A stretch of DNA of 64,000 nt, taken from assembly GCF_017810075.1 (NCBI RefSeq), contig NZ_JADNYK010000005.1:389862-453861 (forward strand), read 5' to 3'. Source of the stretch: Pseudozobellia sp. WGM2 (lineage in GTDB: Bacteria > Bacteroidota > Bacteroidia > Flavobacteriales > Flavobacteriaceae). Position numbers and translations under genes: made by a program. Under the pieces are notes generated by a model. The model worked only from the letters and a program-made list of their open reading frames with translations. It had not been told where the DNA came from and searched no databases. This document shows, piece after piece, positions 1-8,440 of the stretch. Position 1 is the first letter of the stretch. Every line of letters begins with the position of its first letter.

Positions 1-390
1 ACCGAGGTCGCTAAACGTGCCGGAATTTCTCCCGGAACCGTACATATGCGTACCAGAAAAATGAAAAACTTAGGAGTAATCAAAGGAGCTACCTTGTCTA
101 TCGACTATAGTAAACTTGGATGGAAAATGACGGTTTTTTTAGGTATGTTCTTAAGGGAGGCATCTCTTTATAAAAATGTAATCGACGCTTTGAGCAATGT
201 TCCTGAAGTGGTCAAAATTCATCATAGTACCGGTAAGTATGATATATTCGTAAAAATACATGCGAAAGATAGTTTGCATTATCGACAGCTTTATCAAGAA
301 TCAATTTTGGTAATTGAAGGTATAAGAGACATTGAGTCGTTTATATCGTTAGAGGAAAATATGAATCGACATATCAGTTTCGGGGAATAA
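1..390 (+). CDS. Lrp/AsnC family transcriptional regulator, 5' end cut by the window edge
   Basis: The reading frame is open from base 1, so the gene starts upstream of the window; 129 residues are visible. The first roughly 25 residues look like the recognition helix and wing of an AsnC-type helix-turn-helix (a VAKRAGISPGTV-like helix followed by R-x-R-K-M and LGVIKG). The rest is the RAM/AsnC ligand-binding domain, including the typical VPEVVKIHHSTGKYD strand-turn and a late GI-x-x-IESFISL strand. Members of this family bind amino acids or related ligands, form dimers to octamers and control amino-acid metabolism genes. The target genes cannot be read from this window. An internal ATG at base 46 falls inside the DNA-binding domain and is not the start. 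The family assignment is firm; the ligand is unknown. Confidence 0.9.
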   Translation, partial: TEVAKRAGISPGTVHMRTRKMKNLGVIKGATLSIDYSKLGWKMTVFLGMFLREASLYKNVIDALSNVPEVVKIHHSTGKYDIFVKIHAKDSLHYRQLYQESILVIEGIRDIESFISLEENMNRHISFGE

Positions 391-542
391 TATTCTGACT
401 AAGAATGTTTTCTAGAACTCTAGTTTTTAAATTTTCGACAGTGTGAAATAAATGTTAAAAAGATAGGTGCGATGTAACAGAATTCTGTGCACTTCGTCTT
501 TTAAGTAATTCATCAAATCATCAATTATTTAAAAACAAAGTC

Positions 543-878
543 ATGAGAAAAATTAGTTTAGTATTAGCTGTTGCAATGTTATTGTCGACCGCAAGTGTAT
601 TTGCGAACGATCTAAAGCCAAAAAACAAGGTCAAAAGTCTTTCAAGTCAGATTTCGGAGATGTTGAGTGAGAACTCATTTACTTCCAATGAAACAGATTT
701 AAGGGCACAGGTTCGGTTCACTTTAAATAATGAGCAAGAAATTGTAGTTCTTTCCATCGACGCTGACGATGAAATCTTAGAAGATTTTGTCAAGGCGAAA
801 TTGAATTATAAGAAAGTTGATTTAAAAGAGTATCAAGAAGGTAAGCTGTATACGGTAGGTGTGCTTATCAAGGGATAG
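543..878 (+). CDS. small exported protein of unknown function
   Basis: A 111-residue protein whose first 21 residues form a clear Sec signal peptide (basic MRK, hydrophobic core, cleavage after VFA). The mature part is about 90 residues, acidic and lysine-rich. It has a central strand-rich stretch (LRAQVRFTLNNEQEIVVLSID) and a final strand (YTVGVLIKG), which suggests a small mixed alpha/beta periplasmic domain. I do not recognise a named family. The arrangement of strands vaguely resembles small TonB-C-like domains, but no motif confirms this. It has its own 150-base upstream region and a strong hairpin terminator just after the stop, so it is probably monocistronic. Confidence 0.75.
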   Translation: MRKISLVLAVAMLLSTASVFANDLKPKNKVKSLSSQISEMLSENSFTSNETDLRAQVRFTLNNEQEIVVLSIDADDEILEDFVKAKLNYKKVDLKEYQEGKLYTVGVLIKG

Positions 879-897
879 AATAAATTGATAATCTGTG

Positions 898-933
898 AAA
901 AATCCTGACTGGTAATATCTCGTCAGGATTTTT
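898..933. terminator. bidirectional intrinsic terminator
   Basis: A perfect 12-bp inverted repeat, AAAAATCCTGAC and GTCAGGATTTTT, encloses a 12-base loop, with A and T tracts at its two ends. It lies between two convergent genes and can serve both. The stop codon of the minus-strand DUF1456 gene is inside the right arm. Confidence 0.8.
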
Positions 934-1306
934 TGTTTCCTTTTCTCTGGTTGGGTTTATTTTTATATTTGACATTCGGCATCGCTTTGTCAATGCTTTT
1001 CAGTTGCTTATCTTTAAAACTTTCCCTACTTTTTTCTATAGGTTTGGGCTTAGGCTTTGCGAGTACTTCGCTAGGTGTCTTGGGGTTTTCCTTTGTTCCT
1101 CTTAGGTGTAGTACTAGTCCGTTAAGAAAATTACGTAATATCTGATCTCCACATTCTCTAAAATTGGGGTGGTCTTCTTTTCTGAAAAACGCCCCCAGTT
1201 CACTTTTACTGATATTGAAATCAACAAGTTTTAAAATATCTACGATTTCGTCATCCCTTAACATTAGGGCGACGCGTAGCTTTTTAAAGACATCGTTATT
1301 GGTCAT
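923..1306 (-). CDS. DUF1456 family protein (YehS-like), single-repeat form
   Basis: The first about 70 residues match the DUF1456 repeat: a TNNDVFKKLRVAL start, then DDEIVDILKL, then a KSELGAFFRKEDHPNF motif and an FLNGLVLHLRG end. The E. coli homologue YehS is about 156 residues with two such repeats. Here only one repeat is obvious, followed by a proline- and lysine-rich basic tail from about residue 75 (KPKPKPIEK, ending NQRKGNKKS). The tail is probably disordered and might bind nucleic acid, but that is inference. No biochemical function is established for the family. It is convergent with the small exported protein and divergent from the TerB-like gene. Confidence 0.85.
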   Translation of the reverse strand: MTNNDVFKKLRVALMLRDDEIVDILKLVDFNISKSELGAFFRKEDHPNFRECGDQILRNFLNGLVLHLRGTKENPKTPSEVLAKPKPKPIEKSRESFKDKQLKSIDKAMPNVKYKNKPNQRKGNKKS

Positions 1307-1435
1307 AACTAATTTTTTGGCAAGGTATTACAAATTATACGTACTTCAATACGAATATAGATTTAACACCGGTATATCATCCGTTTTTGTAAATTAGTAA
1401 ATAATAAGAATTAGACTACATTTTAATCTTTTCTC

Positions 1436-1837
1436 ATGCCTACACAAAAAGAAAAATTAAGTATACTTTCTGAAATGATCGAATTTGCCAAGGTCGATGG
1501 CAAGATTAAAGAAATTGAATTCAATTTTTTACTTGGTGTAGCCGATCAGTTGGGTGTCGATAGAGAGACTTTTAATTCTCTTTTTGTTTCAGATACTGAG
1601 CATGTCGTTCCTAAATCGCAGGCCGATCGTATTCTGCAGTTCCATAGATTGGTGCTGTTGATGAATGTAGATACGGTTCAAGAAGATGTTGAGGTGACGC
1701 GGTTACATAATATAGGATTAGGAATGGGTTTACCTCCCAGTGCTATACAGCAAGTACTTACGGTAATGAAACAGTATACTGATGGTGTTGTTCCACCTAA
1801 GGTACTCATCGATATTTTCAAGATTCACTATAATTAA
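1436..1837 (+). CDS. TerB-like (tellurite resistance TerB fold) cytoplasmic protein
   Basis: 133 residues, all helical by composition, with the TerB-type opening: an ILSEMIEFAKVDGKIKEIE segment in which a D-G-x-I/K turn with acidic residues follows the first helix, as in the metal-binding TerB fold. The usual helix-turn pattern repeats later. There is no signal peptide or membrane segment. Flavobacterial proteins of this length and pattern are commonly labelled TerB-family. A direct role in tellurite resistance is not implied, because no other ter genes are present. It is followed by a weak hairpin (CCTGT, TTTCG loop, ACAGG, near 1849-1863) and then the hsp20 promoter region. Confidence 0.7.
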   Translation: MPTQKEKLSILSEMIEFAKVDGKIKEIEFNFLLGVADQLGVDRETFNSLFVSDTEHVVPKSQADRILQFHRLVLLMNVDTVQEDVEVTRLHNIGLGMGLPPSAIQQVLTVMKQYTDGVVPPKVLIDIFKIHYN

Positions 1838-1938
1838 GTTTACAAAAGCCTGTTTTCGACAGGGATTTTCTCAAATTACCGCTATAAATCTGAATAAAAC
1901 GCCAATGTGACAGTGTTCTGTGAGAAGTAAGCGCCATA

Positions 1939-1967
1939 TTGACACTATTTTTCGGTTGGTATATGAT
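1939..1967 (+). promoter_or_regulatory. candidate hsp20 promoter of E. coli-like -35/-10 form
   Basis: TTGACA (1939-1944), a 17-base spacer, then TATGAT (1962-1967). The sequence runs on into TTTG, so the -10 also overlaps a near-match to the Bacteroidota -7 box, with one extra base between TA and TTTG. It lies about 50 bases upstream of the hsp20 ATG. The match and spacing are seen directly; activity is inferred. Confidence 0.5.
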
Positions 1968-2015
1968 TTGCCTTTCTATGGTGAATTTGATTTTTAACCT
2001 TAAAATATAAATATT

Positions 2016-2441
2016 ATGAGTATAGTTAAAAGAAACAATCTGGCGTTTCCATCATTGATGAATGAAATTTTTAAACCTGATTGGTTTGGTGGTATGGAAA
2101 ATTTGAACTCCACAGTTCCTGCAGTAAATATCAAGGATAATGAAAAGGAATTTGAGTTAGAATTGGCCGTGCCAGGAAGAAAAAAAGAGGATTTTAATAT
2201 TGAAGTGGATAATGATGTGCTTACAATCTCATCTGAAAAGAAGTATGATGATGAGGTGAAAGAAGAAAATTATACCCGTCGAGAGTTTGGTTTCTCTTCA
2301 TTTAAGCGGTCGTTCACTTTGCCCGAAACAATTGATACCGATAAAATTAAAGCTGATTATTCAGAAGGGTTGTTGAAATTCGTACTTCCTAAAAAAGAAG
2401 AAGCTTTGCCAAGACCAAAAAGGTTGATTGAATTGAAGTAA
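2016..2441 (+). CDS. small heat shock protein, Hsp20/alpha-crystallin family
   Basis: 141 residues, usual for the family. A short N-terminal segment (to about residue 33) precedes the alpha-crystallin domain, which starts at VPAVNIKDNEKEFELELAVPG. The domain contains the hallmark A-x(3)-x-G-x-L motif as ADYSEGLLKFVLPKKE near residues 115-130. A short C-terminal tail follows. It is an ATP-independent holdase chaperone of the cytoplasm that binds unfolding proteins. It stands alone between a promoter-like element and a good terminator, as expected for a stress-induced single-gene unit. Confidence 0.95.
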   Translation: MSIVKRNNLAFPSLMNEIFKPDWFGGMENLNSTVPAVNIKDNEKEFELELAVPGRKKEDFNIEVDNDVLTISSEKKYDDEVKEENYTRREFGFSSFKRSFTLPETIDTDKIKADYSEGLLKFVLPKKEEALPRPKRLIELK

Positions 2442-2509
2442 GAAAGAGAACTTTTTACCTCGTTTAATTTGTTGAGGTAAGAGATTTTTAAGTTGAGTTG
2501 GTTAGTTGG

Positions 2510-2550
2510 AAAATGCCCTGATTTGAGTTTCAGATTTAGGGCATTTTTTT
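2510..2550 (+). terminator. intrinsic terminator downstream of hsp20
   Basis: A 10-bp stem, AAAATGCCCT paired with AGGGCATTTT, encloses an 18-base loop and runs into a tract of seven T. A weaker hairpin (TTACCTC/GAGGTAA, 2455-2480) precedes it immediately after the stop codon. Confidence 0.75.
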
Positions 2551-3000
2551 ATGATTATTCTTGGTGTTTTTATATCAAAAAATCATGAAATCTTTACGAT
2601 TAAAAAGATGGTTTTTCAATCTGATATTTCATCGATAATTTGAGAGGATTTTAAAGTTTTAAAACTTGTGGAAAATGGAATTTTGATAAGCTTTAATTTC
2701 TTTGATTAGTAGATGATGGAGTTTGTAGGTTGGAGTAAATTAATTGTAGAAATTACTGTATGTGGCTTGACAAGTTTAAATTTTAATGAAAGATTTTAGA
2801 TTACATATTTGCTTTTTATGCGGACTAATGAAGTACTGTATCAAAACAGATTTTAATTAGGTTTTTAAGTAAAATTCAATTTTTAGATTAGACTAAAAAT
2901 TGTTATTAATTTATTGCAAACCAGTATTTACTATGCGATTATCTAATATTTTAGTTTATATAAATGGTAAATTCTATAACAATTACTTTTTTCGTACAAT
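2551..3000. other. AT-rich intergenic region, no gene seen
   Basis: About 450 bases between the hsp20 terminator and the uvrB stop codon. I see no coding frame with family resemblance, no tRNA-like fold and no promoter box I trust. The only structure is the perfect inverted repeat listed separately. A short plus-strand open frame starting at 2900 runs into uvrB on the opposite strand and is not a gene. Confidence 0.6.
2877..2902. repeat. perfect 10-bp inverted repeat
   Basis: CAATTTTTAG, then ATTAGA, then CTAAAAATTG. It forms a perfect AT-rich hairpin about 100 bases beyond the uvrB stop codon. It could contribute to uvrB transcript ends or be a protein-binding palindrome; nothing else supports either role. 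Confidence 0.5.
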
Positions 3001-4989
3001 TTACCCTTTTTCTTGTAATAATTTAATTTCATCTCTCAATTTTGCCGCTTGCATAAAGTCTAATTCCTTGGCTGCTTTTTCCATGGCTTTCCTTTTTTGA
3101 CGAATCATTTTCTCAAGTTGTTCCTTGGTCAAATAATCGAGGTCGGGTTCGGCGGCACGCATTTCTTCTTTCTCAAAATGGTAGGTCGAAACCGAGTTTT
3201 TGGCAAGCACGCTATCCAGACTTTTATTAAGTGCTTTTGGGGTAATATTATGCTCTTGATTATAGGCCATTTGTTTCTCTCTTCGATAGGTGGTTTGGTC
3301 TATGGTTTTTTGCATACTATCGGTCACCTTATCGGCATACATAATTGCCATACCGTTGAGGTGTCTTGCCGCTCTTCCTACGGTCTGTGTCAATGATCTG
3401 TTGTTGCGAAGAAAACCTTCCTTGTCGGCGTCTAAGATTGCTACTAAAGATACCTCTGGTAAATCCAATCCCTCACGTAATAAATTAACACCGATGAGTA
3501 CATCAAATATTCCTTTTCTCAGATCTTGCATGATTTCTACCCTTTCTAGCGTATCGACGTCGCTATGAATATATCGGCAACGAACATTGATTCGTGTAAG
3601 ATATTTTGCCAATTCTTCCGCCATTCGTTTGGTCAGTGTTGTTACCAAGGTGCGCTCGTCTTTTTCTACTCGAAGTTGAATCTCTTCTACCAAATCATCT
3701 ATTTGGTTAAGACTTGGTCGCACTTCTATAATGGGGTCCAAAAGTCCCGTTGGTCGTATAACCTGTTCTACATAGACCCCTTGACTCAATTGTAATTCGT
3801 AATCAGCGGGTGTTGCACTCACATATATAACTTGGTTTTGAAGTGCTTCAAACTCTTCAAATTTAAGAGGACGGTTATCCATCGCAGCGGGCAGCCTAAA
3901 ACCATAGTCCACCAAATTCACTTTTCGAGATCGGTCACCACCATACATAGCGTGAACCTGTGGTATGGTCACATGGCTCTCATCGACCACCATCAAGTAA
4001 TCATCAGGAAAGTAATCAAGCAAGCAGAAAGGTCGGGTACCGGGCTGACGACCGTCTAGATAACGCGAATAGTTTTCAATACCGGAGCAGTAACCCAGTT
4101 CACGAATCATTTCCAAATCAAAATTGGTACGTTCTTCAAGTCTTTTTGCTTCCAATGGTTTTCCGGTTTCTTTAAAGTAGTCGACTTGTGCTACCAAATC
4201 ATCTTGAATTTGGTGAATAGCATTTTGAAGCACATCTTGTGAGGTAACGAACATGTTCGCAGGGTAGATGTTCAAATTTTCATAAACTTCAAGAACATTG
4301 TTATTAAAGGGATCAAAGGCTTCAATTTCCTCTATCTCATCCCCAAAGAAATGAATTCTGAAGGCATGGTCGGCATAACTGGGGAAAACATCAACTACAT
4401 CGCCCTTCACCCTAAAATTACCATTTCTAAAATCTGCAGTAGTACGCGAATAAAGGCTTTGTACCAATTGGTGCATAAACTTGGTGCGTGCGATTACTTG
4501 GTCTTTTTGTATGGATATCACATTTTTCTGAAATTCCACCGGATTACCGATACCATACAGACAAGAAACGGAGGCCACTACGAGCACATCTCGTCGGCCT
4601 GAAAGCAGGGAGGAAGTGGCACTTAGTCTAAGCTTTTCAATATCTTCATTGATAGAAAGATCTTTCTCGATGTATAGCCCTGATGTAGGTATAAATGCTT
4701 CCGGTTGATAATAATCATAGTAGGAAACAAAATATTCTACTGCGTTCTCAGGAAAGAATTGTTTGAATTCAGAATAGAGTTGGGCCGCCAACGTTTTATT
4801 ATGGGCCAACACCAGGGTGGGCCTTTGTACCCCAGCTACGACATTGGCAACGGTAAATGTTTTACCTGAACCGGTAACACCCAACAGGGTCTGGTAACGT
4901 TCATTAGACTCTATTCCTTCAGATAATTGCTTGATTGCTGATGGCTGATCACCAGTGGGCCTAAACTCTGATACTACTTTGAATTTCAT
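3001..4989 (-). CDS. uvrB: UvrABC system protein B (excinuclease ABC subunit B)
   Basis: 662 residues, full length for UvrB (about 660-675). Walker A GVTGSGKT lies at residues 37-44. The damage-probing beta-hairpin region carries the aromatic cluster YYDYYQPEAF at 91-100. A DESH helicase motif II lies near residue 337 and is followed by the C-terminal helicase lobe with GVNLLREGLDLPEV and QTVGRAARH. A C-terminal UVR motif (KRKAMEKAAKELDFMQAAKLRDEI) provides the UvrA/UvrC contact. UvrB is the damage-verifying helicase of nucleotide excision repair; uvrA and uvrC are not in this window. It lies 60 bases downstream of the BspA-like gene on the same strand but is probably transcribed separately. 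Confidence 0.98.
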   Translation of the reverse strand: MKFKVVSEFRPTGDQPSAIKQLSEGIESNERYQTLLGVTGSGKTFTVANVVAGVQRPTLVLAHNKTLAAQLYSEFKQFFPENAVEYFVSYYDYYQPEAFIPTSGLYIEKDLSINEDIEKLRLSATSSLLSGRRDVLVVASVSCLYGIGNPVEFQKNVISIQKDQVIARTKFMHQLVQSLYSRTTADFRNGNFRVKGDVVDVFPSYADHAFRIHFFGDEIEEIEAFDPFNNNVLEVYENLNIYPANMFVTSQDVLQNAIHQIQDDLVAQVDYFKETGKPLEAKRLEERTNFDLEMIRELGYCSGIENYSRYLDGRQPGTRPFCLLDYFPDDYLMVVDESHVTIPQVHAMYGGDRSRKVNLVDYGFRLPAAMDNRPLKFEEFEALQNQVIYVSATPADYELQLSQGVYVEQVIRPTGLLDPIIEVRPSLNQIDDLVEEIQLRVEKDERTLVTTLTKRMAEELAKYLTRINVRCRYIHSDVDTLERVEIMQDLRKGIFDVLIGVNLLREGLDLPEVSLVAILDADKEGFLRNNRSLTQTVGRAARHLNGMAIMYADKVTDSMQKTIDQTTYRREKQMAYNQEHNITPKALNKSLDSVLAKNSVSTYHFEKEEMRAAEPDLDYLTKEQLEKMIRQKRKAMEKAAKELDFMQAAKLRDEIKLLQEKG

Positions 4990-5049
4990 CCCCTAAAATT
5001 ACGAAAGAACTATGGTTCGTGTAAGCTTGAATTCAATATTTAAAGGATG

Positions 5050-8000
5050 TTATCGTAACAGGGTAAAATGACCGTTGTAAACTTTCTTGGTGTCGGCTGC
5101 CTTAAATTGATACCAATAATCGGTTTCTGGTAATTTGTTTGAACTAAAGTCACCATTCCAACCATTTATAAGATCGGTCGTTTGAAATATAAGTTTACCG
5201 TACCGATCGAGAATGCTCAAAACGCCAGATTTACCACATGAATTCTTCAATACTCTAAAGACATCATTTTTGCCATCACCATTGGGCGTTATGAAATTGG
5301 GAAAAGTAACCGGACATAAGTCAACGGATGTTTTACATAATGCCGGATTTATGGTTACCTTAAAACTACTTTCATTAGAACAACTACCTTGGCCAGAGTA
5401 GATGTAAAGTGTTTGTGAGACATAAATAGATGTACCTGCCTCTAATTTTAGTCCTGTAGCATTTGGTCCGGTATAATAGGTGCCCGTGCTCAGTTGAGGA
5501 AGTACGTATTTGACACAACTTACCGCCTGTGGCAAGGTCTCGGCCTCAGGTAAATTACATTCTGAGCTAATTGAAAGCTGAAAACTCATCTCTCCTGAGC
5601 ACATGAGTTCTCCTTCCCCCGATGAATCATAAATGTATAAGGTAACGGGAAACTCATCAAAATCAGCATAATTAAGCATAGCCCCTGCTTTATATGCTTC
5701 TCCGGTACCATTGGGGCCAGTGTAATATTTTTCGTTTCCGGTTAAATTAGTTCCTGTAATTGGTGGAAGCTCATAACTGTCAATAGCTGTTTGCATCTCT
5801 AAGTTGTCTATCTCAATAGATTTTGAACCCGAGTCTGAAATAACCCAACCATAGGTGTCTATCATGTTCTGTCTAGCAATTTCCCCTGCACAGTATTGGC
5901 TATATCCAGCATCAAATTTTACATTTTGTTGCAATTGTTTTTGATTCCAACCAATAAGTAATGCATCGTAATTTTCTCTTGAAAGCCCTGCTCTATTAAA
6001 CATTAAGGTCGCATTTGTTAGTTTAAGAGGTCTCCAACTACCTAAATTTTGGTCAAAGGAAATTGCGGAATCAAACATACTGTCCATACTCACTACTTTT
6101 TCTACGTTCCAATTGCCGATTTCTTGATTAAAAGATTCCGCTCCAAAAAACATAAGCCACATTTCTTCAACATTGGAAACATCCCAATTTTCAATAGGTT
6201 GATTGAATGAAGTTGCCCAACCAAACGTACCTGTCATATCTTTAACCTTACTTACATCCCATCGATCGATCGGTTGGTTAAACTGAGACGCCCCTGAAAA
6301 CATATTCTCCATTTCTATAATGGTACCCATTTGCCAATTATTGAATGAACTGTTTGCAATTAGGGAAGTACAATTGGCAAACATTCCGTTGACAATTGTA
6401 ACATTGGAAAAATCAGGAACATCAGTTGCGAACACATCCATATTCAAGCATCCCCAAAATGCTGAGTTCATAGTTTTCCATGTAATAGCTCCCCATTGAT
6501 CAACGGAGAGGATTTTCTCCTTGTCACCATTATTGTCAAAAGCTATATGCGGAAAATCTCCCGTTATTTTTACGGTATAAACCCCTGGTTGGTCATAGGT
6601 ATGTGTTATGGGTCCTTTAACATCAATATCAAAAGTTCCGTCTCCCCAATCTACCTTAAAATTATAGTTATAATTTATGTTAGCTGGTATTGTAATTTGA
6701 TTATCAGCTGAAGTGCCAGGGTTATCTGTTTTCCATGTGGTGGTAAAGGCATTCTCGTCTGGACAATCCGAGGTTTTACCTGAATCCTTAATGGTCCAAC
6801 CATACGTGTCTATTATTGTTTGACGCGCATCTTCTGACTTACAATATTGACTGGTTCCCGCATCAAATGTAACTCCATTTTGAAGTAACGGAAGTTTGCT
6901 CCAGCCGTTTAATGTATGGTCATAGTTTTCTGCGGTAAGTCCCGAGTTACGGAACATACCATCTAATTGGTGAACATTGCCAATGTTCCAATCTCCCAAT
7001 GGACGATTGAAGGAAAGGGCATTATCGAACATATAATCCATATAAATTACTTGATCAACTTTCCATGCGCCAATAGGTTGGTTAAATGATTTTGTATAGG
7101 CAAACATATAATCCATATAGATAACGTTGCTCACATCCCATAACGAAATGTCTTGATTAAACGATTCGCTAAAGGCAAACATAAAGTACATTTGCTCAAC
7201 ACTGGAAACATCCCAATTAGCAAGATTCTGATTAAATTTTATAGCAGAACTGAACATGGATGCCATTATTTTCACATTACTAACATTCCAGTTGCCTATA
7301 GGCATATTGAATGATTCCGCACTATCGAACATTGAATGCATATTGGTGACATTTGAAACGTCCCAATTACTTATGTCCTGATTAAATAATGTAGCTTGTG
7401 AGAACATGTTGGACATGTTTTTTACATTAGAAACGTCCCATATTCCAATAGGTTGATTGAAGGAAGTCGCTGAAGAAAACATATAGCCCATTTCAATCGC
7501 ATTGGACACATTCCATTGACTTATATCTTGATTGAAAGCCTTCGCACTATAAAAAAGACCGCTCATATTAGAAACTTGGGAAACATCCCATTTACTTATG
7601 TCTTGATTGAAGGACTGGGCAGAATTGAACATACCTGACATGTCATAGACATTTGAGATATCCCAATTACCTATGTTCCTATTAAAAGATGATGCACCAA
7701 AAAACATTGAGCTGGTATTATTAACGTTCTTTACGTCCCAGTTATTAAAAGCAGTTGTTCCAATTAATGAAGAACAACTTTGAAACATACGTTCCAAGGA
7801 TTGTACTGAATTTAGGTTAGGGGTATCGGTACTTTTTACATCTAAATTACGACATCCGGAAAAGGCCGAGTCCATGGAATGCCATTCAATATCGCCCCAC
7901 TGATTAATGGATAGAATTTTTTCTGCATCCTTTTGTGTAAAAATGTCATTTATCAATTCTTTAAAATAGATTCTAGGAAAATCACCTGTAATGGAAACTT

Positions 8001-8274
8001 GGTAGGTGCCCGGAAAGGGATAGGTATGAGTTGCATCCCCTGTTAGCCCCGTGGTAATTGAACCATCTCCCCAGTCCACAGTATAATTATAGGTCTCCCC
8101 AAGAAGAGTAGGGATAGTAATTTGATTATTACCGGAAACACCCGGGTTGTTTGTCTTCCAAGTAGAAATGAACGGTCTTTCTGGGGGTGTTTGCCCATAG
8201 CTTATTCCATTAGCTTTAAAAAATAGCAAGAGGAAAGTGCCGATGACCAAGAATAGGTTGGGAGAAAATTTCAT
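5050..8274 (-). CDS. BspA-like (DUF285) surface protein with PKD domains and T9SS type B sorting domain
   Basis: 1074 residues. A signal peptide covers residues 1 to about 28. Two homologous halves follow (about 35-500 and 505-845). Each has a FxxTWKTxNPG opening, a PKD-like VDWGDG...HTY...G-x-Y-x-V-x-I-TGDFP domain, a Cys-containing cap, a block of 25-residue DUF285 repeats (consensus M-x-x-MF-x-A-x-x-FNQ-x-I-x-x-WDVSNV), and an AG-x-SQYC...DTYGW end cap. The first half has about ten repeats and the second about four. Two short Y-YTGPN-x-TG modules follow. The C-terminus is a canonical type B CTD (FPNFITPNGDGKNDVF, ending GHFTLLR). T9SS should export it to the cell surface. BspA-type repeats in other bacteria bind host or matrix proteins; here adhesion is inferred. 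No SprF gene is adjacent. Confidence 0.9.
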   Translation of the reverse strand: MKFSPNLFLVIGTFLLLFFKANGISYGQTPPERPFISTWKTNNPGVSGNNQITIPTLLGETYNYTVDWGDGSITTGLTGDATHTYPFPGTYQVSITGDFPRIYFKELINDIFTQKDAEKILSINQWGDIEWHSMDSAFSGCRNLDVKSTDTPNLNSVQSLERMFQSCSSLIGTTAFNNWDVKNVNNTSSMFFGASSFNRNIGNWDISNVYDMSGMFNSAQSFNQDISKWDVSQVSNMSGLFYSAKAFNQDISQWNVSNAIEMGYMFSSATSFNQPIGIWDVSNVKNMSNMFSQATLFNQDISNWDVSNVTNMHSMFDSAESFNMPIGNWNVSNVKIMASMFSSAIKFNQNLANWDVSSVEQMYFMFAFSESFNQDISLWDVSNVIYMDYMFAYTKSFNQPIGAWKVDQVIYMDYMFDNALSFNRPLGDWNIGNVHQLDGMFRNSGLTAENYDHTLNGWSKLPLLQNGVTFDAGTSQYCKSEDARQTIIDTYGWTIKDSGKTSDCPDENAFTTTWKTDNPGTSADNQITIPANINYNYNFKVDWGDGTFDIDVKGPITHTYDQPGVYTVKITGDFPHIAFDNNGDKEKILSVDQWGAITWKTMNSAFWGCLNMDVFATDVPDFSNVTIVNGMFANCTSLIANSSFNNWQMGTIIEMENMFSGASQFNQPIDRWDVSKVKDMTGTFGWATSFNQPIENWDVSNVEEMWLMFFGAESFNQEIGNWNVEKVVSMDSMFDSAISFDQNLGSWRPLKLTNATLMFNRAGLSRENYDALLIGWNQKQLQQNVKFDAGYSQYCAGEIARQNMIDTYGWVISDSGSKSIEIDNLEMQTAIDSYELPPITGTNLTGNEKYYTGPNGTGEAYKAGAMLNYADFDEFPVTLYIYDSSGEGELMCSGEMSFQLSISSECNLPEAETLPQAVSCVKYVLPQLSTGTYYTGPNATGLKLEAGTSIYVSQTLYIYSGQGSCSNESSFKVTINPALCKTSVDLCPVTFPNFITPNGDGKNDVFRVLKNSCGKSGVLSILDRYGKLIFQTTDLINGWNGDFSSNKLPETDYWYQFKAADTKKVYNGHFTLLR

Positions 8275-8440
8275 ATAGCTCTATCGTTTGAGAGCTAATT
8301 TAGAAGTAGGGATAAGTAGTATTATAAAAACTCTATAATCGGTCAATATTATCGTTTCAATGTAAAAAGCCCCTTGTTTTCTTATGTGTTAAATGAATGT
8401 TCTGGGTACTGGTAATCGAATTGTAATATTTTGGTGGCTT

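Noticed and set aside
1436..1837. Tellurite-resistance function for the TerB-like gene
   Set aside because: Only the fold is suggested; no other ter genes (terA, terC, terD, terZ) are in the window.
2900..3100. 66-codon plus-strand frame
   Set aside because: It overlaps the end of uvrB on the other strand, has no ribosome-site context and no family resemblance.
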